Below, piece by piece: positions 24,126 through 31,841 of a DNA stretch of 44,699 nucleotides. Source of the stretch: Kamptonema sp. UHCC 0994 (GTDB lineage: Bacteria > Cyanobacteriota > Cyanobacteriia > Cyanobacteriales > Microcoleaceae); the NCBI RefSeq assembly GCF_029167235.1, contig NZ_JARFTR010000258.1, positions 1-44,699 on the forward strand, read 5' to 3'. Under the pieces are notes generated by a model, which was given only the letters and a program-made list of their open reading frames with translations, ran no database searches and had not been told where the DNA came from. The position numbers and the translations under genes were made by a program. How positions within the stretch are numbered: position 1 is the stretch's first letter; every line of letters starts with the position of its first letter.

Positions 24126-26078
24126 CTACCCTTCCCCCTCCCCTTCTTTCCCAATCTCAGCATCTAGCAGTTTCTTCCTAAGACTGCTAAAAATTAATGC
24201 TTCCGCAGCCAGAGACTTAGAAGAATTGGCAACATTCCTAACCTCCACCTCTCCAGTTGTCACTGGTTCATCGGGGTCATTGGGATGAGGCAGCATTTTT
24301 TCAGCAGCTCGAATCCGATTTTCCAATTCCCGATCGATATTAATTAATTGTCCCGTCAATCGGTTCACAGACAGCAAGGCCGCTCTTTGAGACAACTGCG
24401 GACAAATATGACTGTCCCAGAGAGCTTCTGACTCTTTAGCTTGCTTTAAGTCTCGTTGTCGAACCGGGATTTTCAAAGGATAGGGAAACAGAGCTTCTGA
24501 ATCCGAACTGTAGGCTGGTGAAGTGATGACACACTTCCCTTGCGGAAACCTCAGAATCTCATCGGCACTCAAAAGTGGTTTCTTTTGCAACTGCTCGCTC
24601 CAATTGACAGAACGGCTTGTTTGTTGCCCCGTTGAGCTACCTGTCGAGCGATTTTTTACCAGCACTTCCATTTCCCCATACCGCTTAGAATATTTCTCCG
24701 CTGTATCAAAATCGCCGGGGTTGAACAAGACATGAGTTGACAAAGCACTTGCGATCGCCGCCCCTTTTTTATCCCCATAAAGATTATAGAGTTGATTGAG
24801 GGATTGAATGCCAACAATCGGCACACCACCAGCCGAACGATATTCGTTAGCCCACTGATCCATTCTATCGAACTTGAGAGACGGAAACTCATCGAGACAG
24901 TACACAAATGGGTCAGAACGTACTCTACTCAAATTAGACACTACACATAAGTGAATAGCAGCAGCTAATAGCGGCCCCACTACAGTGCGCCTTTGGTCGT
25001 CTAATTTAAAAATAATGCACTTTTTTCCCGACAAAACAATGGGAATTGTACTGTGACCAATAAATGCCCGCAGCAAATCTTTTTGAATAAAACTTGAATA
25101 AGTTGCCTCTGCACTTGCCTTGATACCCGCCACTGTTTTTTCAGCATCTTTTGAACTTAATAACTGTGAAAAACTAGAGGCAATCCACCTGTCCATTTTG
25201 AGAGGATGGCCCTCCGGGCGGTGGACAGCATGGTGAATGCGACTAACTAAATCTGGAAGCTGAATAATTGCATAAACAAAAGCCAAATCTGGGTAAGGAC
25301 TGCCTTTTGCTAACTGCACTAAACCCTTCGCCATTAACTCCCCTGCTTTCTCAAAAAACTCATTACCTTTACCCTCACTTGAACTAGCATTTCGAGCAAT
25401 AACTTGCCCAATTTCTGCTGCCATTACTGCATCTTGGGCATCTCTCATAAAATCCAGAGGGTTGATTACACCCGAATAAGCTTCCCCCGGTGCAAACACT
25501 TGTACGTCATAGCCGTAGCGCACTGCTAGGGGCGCGTGCAGCTTCATCTGGTCTCCTTTTTTATCGTAAATAATCACAGGAAAACCTTGCTGAAATGCAC
25601 TCTCAACCATCCGGTCAATCACGCTAAAAGTTTTGCCAGAACCCGGAGCACCAATTACTAAAGTACCGCGTTCAGCATGGGGAAACCAAACAGTAGGATT
25701 TGCGCCTAATAGCGTTTGTAACTGAGCGCTCAATCCCTTTATATTCTTGAACCAATAAGTCGGCGTACCGCTCCATAAAGTAACGGGTTGCCGCTTTTTT
25801 TCTTTCATTTGTTTGAGCGCTAGACCTGTCGCTGCCATCTTTTCAGCCGTACCGCACAACCGACCCGAAGTAACTTTCCCTTTGCCACTTCCAATGATCT
25901 TGGAGAAAATAAACAAAGCTAGTAATAAGCCTAGCATTGAAAGTCCTTCTGGATTGATAAATTGACCAATCAAACCCTTGAAGTCTATACCAATAAGCGG
26001 GCGTTTAGTGACAGGCTGGGTTTGGACTTGAAGCACTAATTTTGGGTTGTTTTGAGAAAACAATTGAAGATTTTTCAT
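24126..26078 (-). CDS. Type IV secretion coupling protein (VirD4/TraD-like)
   Basis: A 650-residue DNA-translocating ATPase. An N-terminal membrane segment (MLGLLLALFIFSKIIG, about 48-63) is followed by Walker A GAPGSGKT (143-150), VIIYDKKGDQM, GVINPLDFMRDA and Walker B FVYCLDEFPSL (391-401). GGVPIVGIQSLNQLYNLYG and a C-terminal part after residue 500 complete it. Coupling proteins deliver the relaxase-DNA complex to the type IV channel in conjugation. The start codon directly abuts a C-rich repeat, so no Shine-Dalgarno sequence exists. The last residues, GKEGEGEG, are translated from a G-rich repeat. No relaxase or other channel ATPase is seen in the window. Confidence 0.9.
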   Translation of the reverse strand: MKNLQLFSQNNPKLVLQVQTQPVTKRPLIGIDFKGLIGQFINPEGLSMLGLLLALFIFSKIIGSGKGKVTSGRLCGTAEKMAATGLALKQMKEKKRQPVTLWSGTPTYWFKNIKGLSAQLQTLLGANPTVWFPHAERGTLVIGAPGSGKTFSVIDRMVESAFQQGFPVIIYDKKGDQMKLHAPLAVRYGYDVQVFAPGEAYSGVINPLDFMRDAQDAVMAAEIGQVIARNASSSEGKGNEFFEKAGELMAKGLVQLAKGSPYPDLAFVYAIIQLPDLVSRIHHAVHRPEGHPLKMDRWIASSFSQLLSSKDAEKTVAGIKASAEATYSSFIQKDLLRAFIGHSTIPIVLSGKKCIIFKLDDQRRTVVGPLLAAAIHLCVVSNLSRVRSDPFVYCLDEFPSLKFDRMDQWANEYRSAGGVPIVGIQSLNQLYNLYGDKKGAAIASALSTHVLFNPGDFDTAEKYSKRYGEMEVLVKNRSTGSSTGQQTSRSVNWSEQLQKKPLLSADEILRFPQGKCVITSPAYSSDSEALFPYPLKIPVRQRDLKQAKESEALWDSHICPQLSQRAALLSVNRLTGQLINIDRELENRIRAAEKMLPHPNDPDEPVTTGEVEVRNVANSSKSLAAEALIFSSLRKKLLDAEIGKEGEGEG

Positions 26079-26325
26079 AGGAAGGGGAAGGGGAAGGGGA
26101 AGGGGAAGGAAAAACTAGGTTATTGAGTGAGGGGGAAGGAGAAGGGGAAGAGGAAGGCTGCGCCGTGAGATACCGAACGGAAAAACAGGTTATTATTGCT
26201 TTTATCGCTACTAAGCTGTCATCTACAAACCTGCAATCTGCTGTATCCTTCCTTCCCCTTCCCCTTCTACATTAAAAGAACGGCTATCGCCTCTGGGGGT
26301 TGATAACGACTCAAATAAGTAAATA
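26079..26325. repeat. Divergent spacer with G tracts and C tract
   Basis: GGGGAA repeats at 26081-26109 abut the coupling-protein start codon, a second G tract lies at 26130-26155, and the module GCTGCGCCGTGAG followed by CCGAACGGAAAAAC lies at 26156-26188. A C tract (26247-26269) precedes the rightward gene. Promoters for both divergent genes must lie in these 247 bases. Confidence 0.7.
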
Positions 26326-27474
26326 ATGGTCAGAACTAATAACGCTACACCCCAAACAAAGACTAAAATATCAACACCTAAAAGTGCAAAGGAAGCTACT
26401 CAAGAAAACACAACTTCTGAAGCATATAAAGTTGACCCAGAACTATTCGGCAGTGGATACAATCAAGCACGCAAACCGTCTTTACCCTACGGTATTGTCA
26501 TCAATGATAACCCTGCTGGCATCTTAATTCCTACTGACCAACTCATTAAAGCTGAGTGGTACTCCATCCCATCCGAAGCCGAGTTAACGACAGTTGATTT
26601 AACTGAAGAAGTGACAGGATTGCTGCTCCAAAAAGTGAAAATTTTGGTATTAGCTTTTATGCCAGAGTACATTCGATACAAAGATATTGAAGAAAATGGT
26701 GAATTAGCTGGTGCATTTGTTGGATTGTATGACGAATACCGCCATAGTTTCAACAAAAAGATGCAGGAAGTCTGTTCAGAACACGCTCTCATTTTCTTAA
26801 ATTCCCAGAATTTACCATTGCACAAATCCCCCATAGTAGTGCGGTTTAAAAATGTCTCTCTTTGGAGCTTTAAGAGTGCTAGAGAAGAGTTTTACCGCAA
26901 CTTAGAAAGGGCATTTGCTGATTACTTTGAGGTAGAATACAGTGGCAAGAATGACAGATGGCGCTCTTTAGGAGTCTTGAATGTTCACTTCCGAGCTATC
27001 AAAGAAGGGGAAGGCAAAAATAAATCGTTCTGCTGCAAAACTTACAGCATTACTAAGCCAACTAAGGCGAATTTGCCTAAACTATACCTCGGTAAGCCAA
27101 AACAGAAAAAAGAGGTTTGGAATCTACACAATAGCATTGGTGGCTTTCTTGAAGCTGGAGAAGCTCAATTACCAGCTTTAGCGGCTAATGCTGATAACAA
27201 ACCAGAACGTTCAGCCTCCCTTAAAGTTCAGGTGTTGCCTGCTTTAAGTAAAGATTTAGACCACCGTAAAGGTCAAGCCCTTAAAGTTCAGGTGTTGCCT
27301 GCTTTAGGTAAAAATTCAAACCACCGTAAAAGTCAAGCGAAAAGTCAATCCAAGCTGCCTCGTAAAATATCACAAGTTGAGTCAGAATTTGATACAGAAC
27401 TAGACGAATTGGATGACTTTGAAGTACCAACAGAGGTTGAAATTGAGGTGGATGGAGAAACTGACTTTGATTAA
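26326..27474 (+). CDS. Hypothetical protein, possibly DUF5895
   Basis: A 382-residue protein divergent from the coupling-protein gene. The N-terminal 35 residues are Lys/Thr-rich. LPYGIVINDNPAGILIPTDQ followed by AEWYSIPSE resembles a cyanobacterial plasmid family I remember as DUF5895; I hold this weakly. A tandem 20-residue repeat lies near residues 299-338 (LKVQVLPAL twice), then an acidic Asp/Glu tail. No catalytic motif. KNVSLWSFKSAREEFYRNLE followed by AFADYFEVEY suggests a helical core. Location in the transfer region suggests a role in DNA processing or transfer, which is inference. Confidence 0.6.
   Translation: MVRTNNATPQTKTKISTPKSAKEATQENTTSEAYKVDPELFGSGYNQARKPSLPYGIVINDNPAGILIPTDQLIKAEWYSIPSEAELTTVDLTEEVTGLLLQKVKILVLAFMPEYIRYKDIEENGELAGAFVGLYDEYRHSFNKKMQEVCSEHALIFLNSQNLPLHKSPIVVRFKNVSLWSFKSAREEFYRNLERAFADYFEVEYSGKNDRWRSLGVLNVHFRAIKEGEGKNKSFCCKTYSITKPTKANLPKLYLGKPKQKKEVWNLHNSIGGFLEAGEAQLPALAANADNKPERSASLKVQVLPALSKDLDHRKGQALKVQVLPALGKNSNHRKSQAKSQSKLPRKISQVESEFDTELDELDDFEVPTEVEIEVDGETDFD
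27220..27339 (+). repeat. 60-bp tandem duplication inside a CDS
   Basis: Two in-frame copies (27220-27279 and 27280-27339), beginning CTTAAAGTTCAGGTGTTGCC in both. The last third differs at several bases, so the duplication is not brand new. It encodes two 20-residue units of the form LKVQVLPAL followed by a His-Arg-Lys segment. Confidence 0.9.
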
Positions 27475-27777
27475 GTTTTGAAGGAGGGAATGGGGAATGG
27501 GGAGTGGGGAGTGGGGGGAAAGGGGGAGGGGGAGAATTTGAGACTTACTTTCTACTTCCTTCTTTGTACTTTTGAGAATAAGGGGAAGGGAAGGAGAAGG
27601 AAAGATAAATTTTAGCTTTCCTTTCTTCAATCAATCCTTCGGAAACTTAGGGAAAAATGACTACAAGGGTTAATTTGCTCTTGGTGGTAATTTTCCTCAA
27701 ACCCTTATTCTGTCGTTGGTAATCAAAAGCTATCCGATACTCCCTACTCCCCATTCCCCACTCCCCACTCCCCTTTC
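27475..27777. repeat. Convergent spacer with heptamer repeats
   Basis: No gene in 303 bases. G-rich GGGGAATGGGGAGTGGGG heptamers (27489-27531) follow the stop codon, a second G tract lies at 27580-27600, and part of the hairpin core (TTAGCTTTC, 27612) follows. A C-rich heptamer tract (27741-27774) ends against the stop codon of the leftward gene. The outer tracts are mutually complementary. Confidence 0.75.
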
Positions 27778-28353
27778 CTACGTCAGTTGATAGACAAGAC
27801 CATTATAGCAAAATTTCAGCCTGCGTTGGCTTGTTTTTACGAGTTGGTTCACAATTAAACAGGGCAATTCCACCTCCGCTTGTTCACTTCCTTCAACTGC
27901 AAATAAAGCTGTTTTTGGTGCAATATTGGGGTTAAGGTAAGCTGTGAAAACTTCACGTTTAACCTGACTTTTATCATTAGGGATTAAGTAGCCAACGTAA
28001 AGACAGCCCATCTTGCCACACAGTTTGGAATTGTTAAAGTCGTACAAATTAAGTTGACCTTTATTACCCCTAACTTGTTGGACACGCATAGTGGCGATCG
28101 CCTCTTTTGGCTCCACAATGCTACTATGAGACTGTACAATCTCGATCAAGGTTTCTGCGGGAACAATTCCACTAGCTTTCTCCCAGGATAATTGAGAAAA
28201 AGTTGTATCGCTACTCGCACTGCAAGCAGCCGTCCCCAATAGCATTGCTAAGCCAATAAAGATTGTTAAACCAATACGAAACCAATAGCCAGTCCGATTC
28301 AACCAAGCTGGGGGTTTACTACATTTGACTACCTGTTCATTCAACTCTTGCAT
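27778..28353 (-). CDS. Membrane-anchored hypothetical protein
   Basis: A 191-residue protein. After a cytoplasmic stretch of about 25 residues comes one hydrophobic segment (FRIGLTIFIGLAMLLGTAAC, about 26-45). It ends in a sequence resembling a weak lipobox, so it is either a lipoprotein or a single-pass membrane protein. The remainder is extracytoplasmic, with Cys residues in SKLCGKMGCLYVGYLIP and VELPCLIV that could form disulphides. No family was recognised. It is downstream of the peptidoglycan hydrolase gene on the same strand, 28 bases apart, so the pair likely forms an operon and may belong to a cell-envelope transfer channel. Confidence 0.65.
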   Translation of the reverse strand: MQELNEQVVKCSKPPAWLNRTGYWFRIGLTIFIGLAMLLGTAACSASSDTTFSQLSWEKASGIVPAETLIEIVQSHSSIVEPKEAIATMRVQQVRGNKGQLNLYDFNNSKLCGKMGCLYVGYLIPNDKSQVKREVFTAYLNPNIAPKTALFAVEGSEQAEVELPCLIVNQLVKTSQRRLKFCYNGLVYQLT

Positions 28354-28381
28354 ATTTTCCTCTATTCAGACACTAATAAAT

Positions 28382-30472
28382 TCAATGAGCAAGTGTAGTT
28401 GCCGCTATTGCTACTGCTAAACCCAAAATGGCTTGTAGTAGAAATGAGTGTTTCAAGCGTACTGAAAATTCTCCCCTAAAGAACTTTATTGACCCTAAAA
28501 CCATGCTGATAGTCGCGGCTATTGGCAACCAACGAGTACGCCAAGTCCATGTCTCACCGCCAGAGTGGTTGCTGATAGAACTCGAAATGCAACTGCTATT
28601 GTTGCGGTTATAGTTGTAAAGGGTTTTGACTTTTTCTCCGTACTGCTTAAGCGAGTAGCCTCCTAAAATGTCCGAGTAGCTGGCATCCACCTTGCTACTA
28701 GAACCGCCAAAGTGCTTTTGTGCCACTCGTTCAATTAAGCGATCGCCACTGAATAACTGCCTAGTTGTCGGGTCAATTTCCTGCTGCGTGCCAACTACAC
28801 TCTCAGCCAGAGAATTTTGCAAAACCCGATCCTGAACCGCTGGGGGAAAATATTGAAAAAGCTCCTCAGAAGTAGGCTGGGTGCCACTATTAACTTTTTT
28901 GAGGAACTCCGCACCCCCAGGTACAGAAGCGATCGCCTCCTGCACATCTTCCCGGTAGCTCATAAATTGATAGCGACCGAGTGCCCGCCCGCAGTTGCGT
29001 GAGCCATCTGCACAGGTAGCAGTACCGATTGCTTCGTAGTCACCACTACCTGCACTTTCCAAATTGGCGATCGCCTCGGATAAAGCAGCCACATCTACGT
29101 TGTTAATGTAGGTGGCAGGTTGGGCGCAATCTCCCTTTGATTTGGGAGTGGGTGGACGGTTTTGTTTAAGCTGAGGCGGCTGTTGATTTGAGCCTTTTGG
29201 TTGGGAAAGTTTTGGTGAAGATACAGCATCAGTAGGGCGAGAAATACTGTTAGAAGCACCCCCCTCCACTTTGCCAACAAAGATAGGGGAATTTGTTTGG
29301 TAGGACAAGAACGGAAATGGGCCAATAATGTAAGGCGATTTCCCACAAGGCAAACTAAACCTGAAGTACAGAGCCGTGTCAACAGTATCGCTGGTTTCTG
29401 ATGGCTCCATTACCACTACTTTAAACGCATCTCCAAAGGGATGCCGACCCGTTGGTTCCCAACCAGCCAAACAGCCAGAACCGCCTTGCACTTCCTGATA
29501 TTTCCCACTAATCCACTGCTTCCCTTCCAGTTTCGATGCAAGCTTGCGACCGCTGTTTTCTAAGTCATCAAGTTCAATGTAAGCACAATCTTTCTGGCAC
29601 GCTACCGCAAATCCTTCTACGTTAGAACCTGAGATTGTATTAGAGCGCTTACTTTCAGCCGTTCCATAAATCATGTCAATTCGCATCACAGTTGAACCCA
29701 GTTCTCCCACAGGAATTGGGAAACTGCTCAAAGGCACTTGATTGAGTAAGGGAATGTCAGCAATCCGCTCTGATATCCACCCCTCAAACTGTTCTAAATT
29801 GACACTTGATAAAGAGGGAATGTCCATTAAAGAAAACCCAGAAAGGTCGATTTGGTTGAGAGAAGCTTCTGCGAACTGGGGAAATTTAGACATAACTTGA
29901 CTGAGCGGTAGTTCGCCAGCATTAGAGACATTTATGAGCGAAGTTTGAGAAGCTAAAGATGCAAGAGGGACAACTTCTTTCAATTTCAAAGAGCTTAAAT
30001 TTGGCACAATTTGGATGAGCTTCTCTACCTTTTGTCTGCCCAAGAGTGGAAATGCTGCTAGAGAGATATTTTCTAGGTTTGTTCCTCCTGTTGCTAACTG
30101 TTCAATGCTTTCAAGAGAAAGAATTTCTGGTTTGAGAGCTTCGCTGATGTCTCCAAGTTGCAAGATTTGGTCAGGAGTGTTGCCTTGTGACCAACTACGA
30201 CCTCCCCAACTAGATGAATTAGAAACTGGTGGTAAATTGCTAAAAGTAATTTGGCTCCAGTCAGGTAATAAAACTCTTGTAGCAGACTTTTGCTGGTCAT
30301 TACCAGGAATTTCCCAAATCCTAACTGGTAAGGAATTTAACTCAGAAGAAGCATTAGCAATTCCTGGTAATTCCAGTGCTATGACAACAGAAATTAACCC
30401 AATTGCTGTAGCTCTTATTAAGAGCCAAATTAACTTATTCAGTTCAAAGCAAACATTATTTAGCACTTTCAT
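28382..30472 (-). CDS. Lysozyme-like peptidoglycan hydrolase, transfer-associated
   Basis: A 696-residue envelope protein. The N-terminal signal (LLIRATAIGLISVVIALELP) ends around residue 41 (IANA-SS). A long Ser/Leu-rich region contains repeated LSS/LPLSQ-type helices and a region with many Cys. A Pro/Gln-rich linker (QQPPQLKQNRPPTPK) leads to a lysozyme-like domain from about residue 460: IANLESAGSGDYEAIG with the likely catalytic Glu, and GRALGRYQFM. Two hydrophobic segments close the protein (WLPIAATISMVLGSI; LLQAILGLAVAIAATTLA), which suggests C-terminal membrane anchoring. Enzymes of this type open the cell wall for type IV secretion (VirB1 role). The domain identity is inferred from the Glu and GRYQFM motifs. 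Confidence 0.7.
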   Translation of the reverse strand: MKVLNNVCFELNKLIWLLIRATAIGLISVVIALELPGIANASSELNSLPVRIWEIPGNDQQKSATRVLLPDWSQITFSNLPPVSNSSSWGGRSWSQGNTPDQILQLGDISEALKPEILSLESIEQLATGGTNLENISLAAFPLLGRQKVEKLIQIVPNLSSLKLKEVVPLASLASQTSLINVSNAGELPLSQVMSKFPQFAEASLNQIDLSGFSLMDIPSLSSVNLEQFEGWISERIADIPLLNQVPLSSFPIPVGELGSTVMRIDMIYGTAESKRSNTISGSNVEGFAVACQKDCAYIELDDLENSGRKLASKLEGKQWISGKYQEVQGGSGCLAGWEPTGRHPFGDAFKVVVMEPSETSDTVDTALYFRFSLPCGKSPYIIGPFPFLSYQTNSPIFVGKVEGGASNSISRPTDAVSSPKLSQPKGSNQQPPQLKQNRPPTPKSKGDCAQPATYINNVDVAALSEAIANLESAGSGDYEAIGTATCADGSRNCGRALGRYQFMSYREDVQEAIASVPGGAEFLKKVNSGTQPTSEELFQYFPPAVQDRVLQNSLAESVVGTQQEIDPTTRQLFSGDRLIERVAQKHFGGSSSKVDASYSDILGGYSLKQYGEKVKTLYNYNRNNSSCISSSISNHSGGETWTWRTRWLPIAATISMVLGSIKFFRGEFSVRLKHSFLLQAILGLAVAIAATTLAH

Positions 30473-30525
30473 AGCATTGGCAGTTCCAACAACAATTAGA
30501 GCAATTTTCAGTGATAACAGGGTAG

Positions 30526-30546
30526 TTGCTAATTGCTAATTGCTAA
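30526..30546. repeat. TTGCTAA heptamer repeated three times
   Basis: Perfect head-to-tail copies at 30526, 30533 and 30540, upstream of the hydrolase start. A short tandem repeat of a different sequence class from the G/C tracts. Confidence 0.85.
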
Positions 30547-30636
30547 TTAAAAGTAGTACCTACCCAATTGAAAACTGCTATAAGTGGGAAGGTTGGGTTG
30601 CCTATGTCATAAAGCTGCCCTCCCCACTCCCAACTA

Positions 30637-30858
30637 TTAAATTTCCAGTTCAAACTGTGGATTGGGATGAGATGCTGTGTCCGTCCAAGCACAATCTGCT
30701 AGATTGGACTCGTCGTACACATTTTCTTGATAGCCGTCTTCAAAGTTACCTTCTTGAGATTTCTGAGGTAATGAATAGCCACCTGATTGATAGCCCTCTG
30801 ACTGGTAGCCAGAAGTGTTGTAGCTTGATGTGGATTCGTCTGAGTAATTAGGGTTCAT
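30637..30858 (-). CDS. Small Tyr/Ser/Gln-rich protein
   Basis: A 73-residue protein with a low-complexity N-terminal half (SGYQSEGYQSGGYS) and an acidic C-terminal half. It has no domain and is probably disordered. It lies upstream of the hydrolase gene on the same strand, with a 164-base gap containing TTGCTAA repeats. The frame uses ATG without a clear Shine-Dalgarno sequence. It may be a genuine transfer-region gene, but composition alone cannot prove it. Confidence 0.45.
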   Translation of the reverse strand: MNPNYSDESTSSYNTSGYQSEGYQSGGYSLPQKSQEGNFEDGYQENVYDESNLADCAWTDTASHPNPQFELEI

Positions 30859-31058
30859 AACAATACATGAAACTAGAAAACACTTCTAGCCTAAGTTAAC
30901 GATCAAACCAATGCCATCACCACAATCGACAATATTTGATAGCTCAACTGGATCGATCCTAATGGAGGGGGTAGGTTTAACTATAAACAACAATCTTCTT
31001 TAGCAATAGCTTGCTACCGATTGCGGTTGTCAACAAGCTATTAACTAATCTTGGGATT

Positions 31059-31643
31059 ATGAATTATTTACCTATCCATCCTCAAAACCTGTACGAAAAA
31101 CTATTAACTAATCCACCTTATTCGTGGTTTCCCTCATCAGAATTTGTTTTAGAAGAAATGTTAAAATATGCTCAAGTCACTCCCGGTATTGTAGCGTTAG
31201 ATCCGACAGCCGGAGAAGGTGCTGTTGCTAGAAAACTGCAATCTGCTGGAGCCATTGTCGATGTCATTGAAATTAATCCCTTGCTGCAACAAATTTTATT
31301 TCAGCAAGGATTTAATTTAGTTGGCTCGGATTTTATGAAAGCTGAACCCCAGCGTCTCTATCCACTATTAGTAGCCAATCCTCCTTTTTCATTTAGTCCA
31401 TCAGAAAGAGGAGTTGACTTAACAATTATCAGACGAGCTTTCGATCTATTTCTCGCACCGGGTGGGCGATTGGTTTCAGTTGTCAGCGCTTCTCACAAGC
31501 ATAGCCAATGTTCTAAGGCGAGAGCGTTTAGGGGATGGTTAAATCAAATTGATGCCCAACTAATTGAACTGCCCCTAGAAGCTTTTTGGGGAACATTAAG
31601 GCCTGTTACTGTCGAATCTTGGTTAGTAATTGCTAAAAAATAA
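31059..31643 (+). CDS. Adenine-type DNA methyltransferase
   Basis: A 194-residue class I methyltransferase. SAM-binding motif I is ALDPTAGEGAVARKL, the acidic motif II position is VIEINP, motif III GSDFMK, and the catalytic motif IV is LVANPPFSF, typical of N6-adenine enzymes. The C-terminal end (LIELPLEAFWGTLRPVTVES) resembles plasmid-encoded methyltransferases. A longer frame opens at a TTG (31011), but ATG 31059 (MNYLPIHPQN) is preferred. No cognate endonuclease is adjacent, so it is an orphan enzyme that may protect or mark plasmid DNA. It lies upstream of the family A polymerase on the same strand. Confidence 0.85.
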   Translation: MNYLPIHPQNLYEKLLTNPPYSWFPSSEFVLEEMLKYAQVTPGIVALDPTAGEGAVARKLQSAGAIVDVIEINPLLQQILFQQGFNLVGSDFMKAEPQRLYPLLVANPPFSFSPSERGVDLTIIRRAFDLFLAPGGRLVSVVSASHKHSQCSKARAFRGWLNQIDAQLIELPLEAFWGTLRPVTVESWLVIAKK

Positions 31644-31841
31644 GGGGAAGGGGAAGGGGAAGGGGAAGGAAGGATAAATTTTAGCTTTTCTTTCTTCAAT
31701 AAAAGTTAACACAAACCTGGATTTTCGCTTCCCTTTCCCTTCCCTAAATAACTTGTTTTTCCTCACCCTCTCACCCTCTCCCCTTCTCCCTCCCTTTCTC
31801 TTAACCTTCCCCTTCCCCTTCCCCTTCCCCCTCCCCCTCAA
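31644..31841. repeat. Spacer with full G tract, hairpin core, C tract
   Basis: GGGGAA repeats (31643-31668) follow the methyltransferase stop. Hairpin core TTAGCTTTT (31681-31689) / AAAAGTTAA (31701-31709, one mismatch) follows, then C-rich tracts (31724-31840). The last ends two bases before the polymerase ATG at 31842 (CCCCCTCAA-ATG), leaving no room for a Shine-Dalgarno sequence. Confidence 0.8.

Noticed and set aside
31623-31841. Leftward 72-codon frame over the repeats before the polymerase
   Set aside because: Almost entirely Gly/Lys/Arg/Pro/Phe translated from G/C tracts; it is a repeat artefact.
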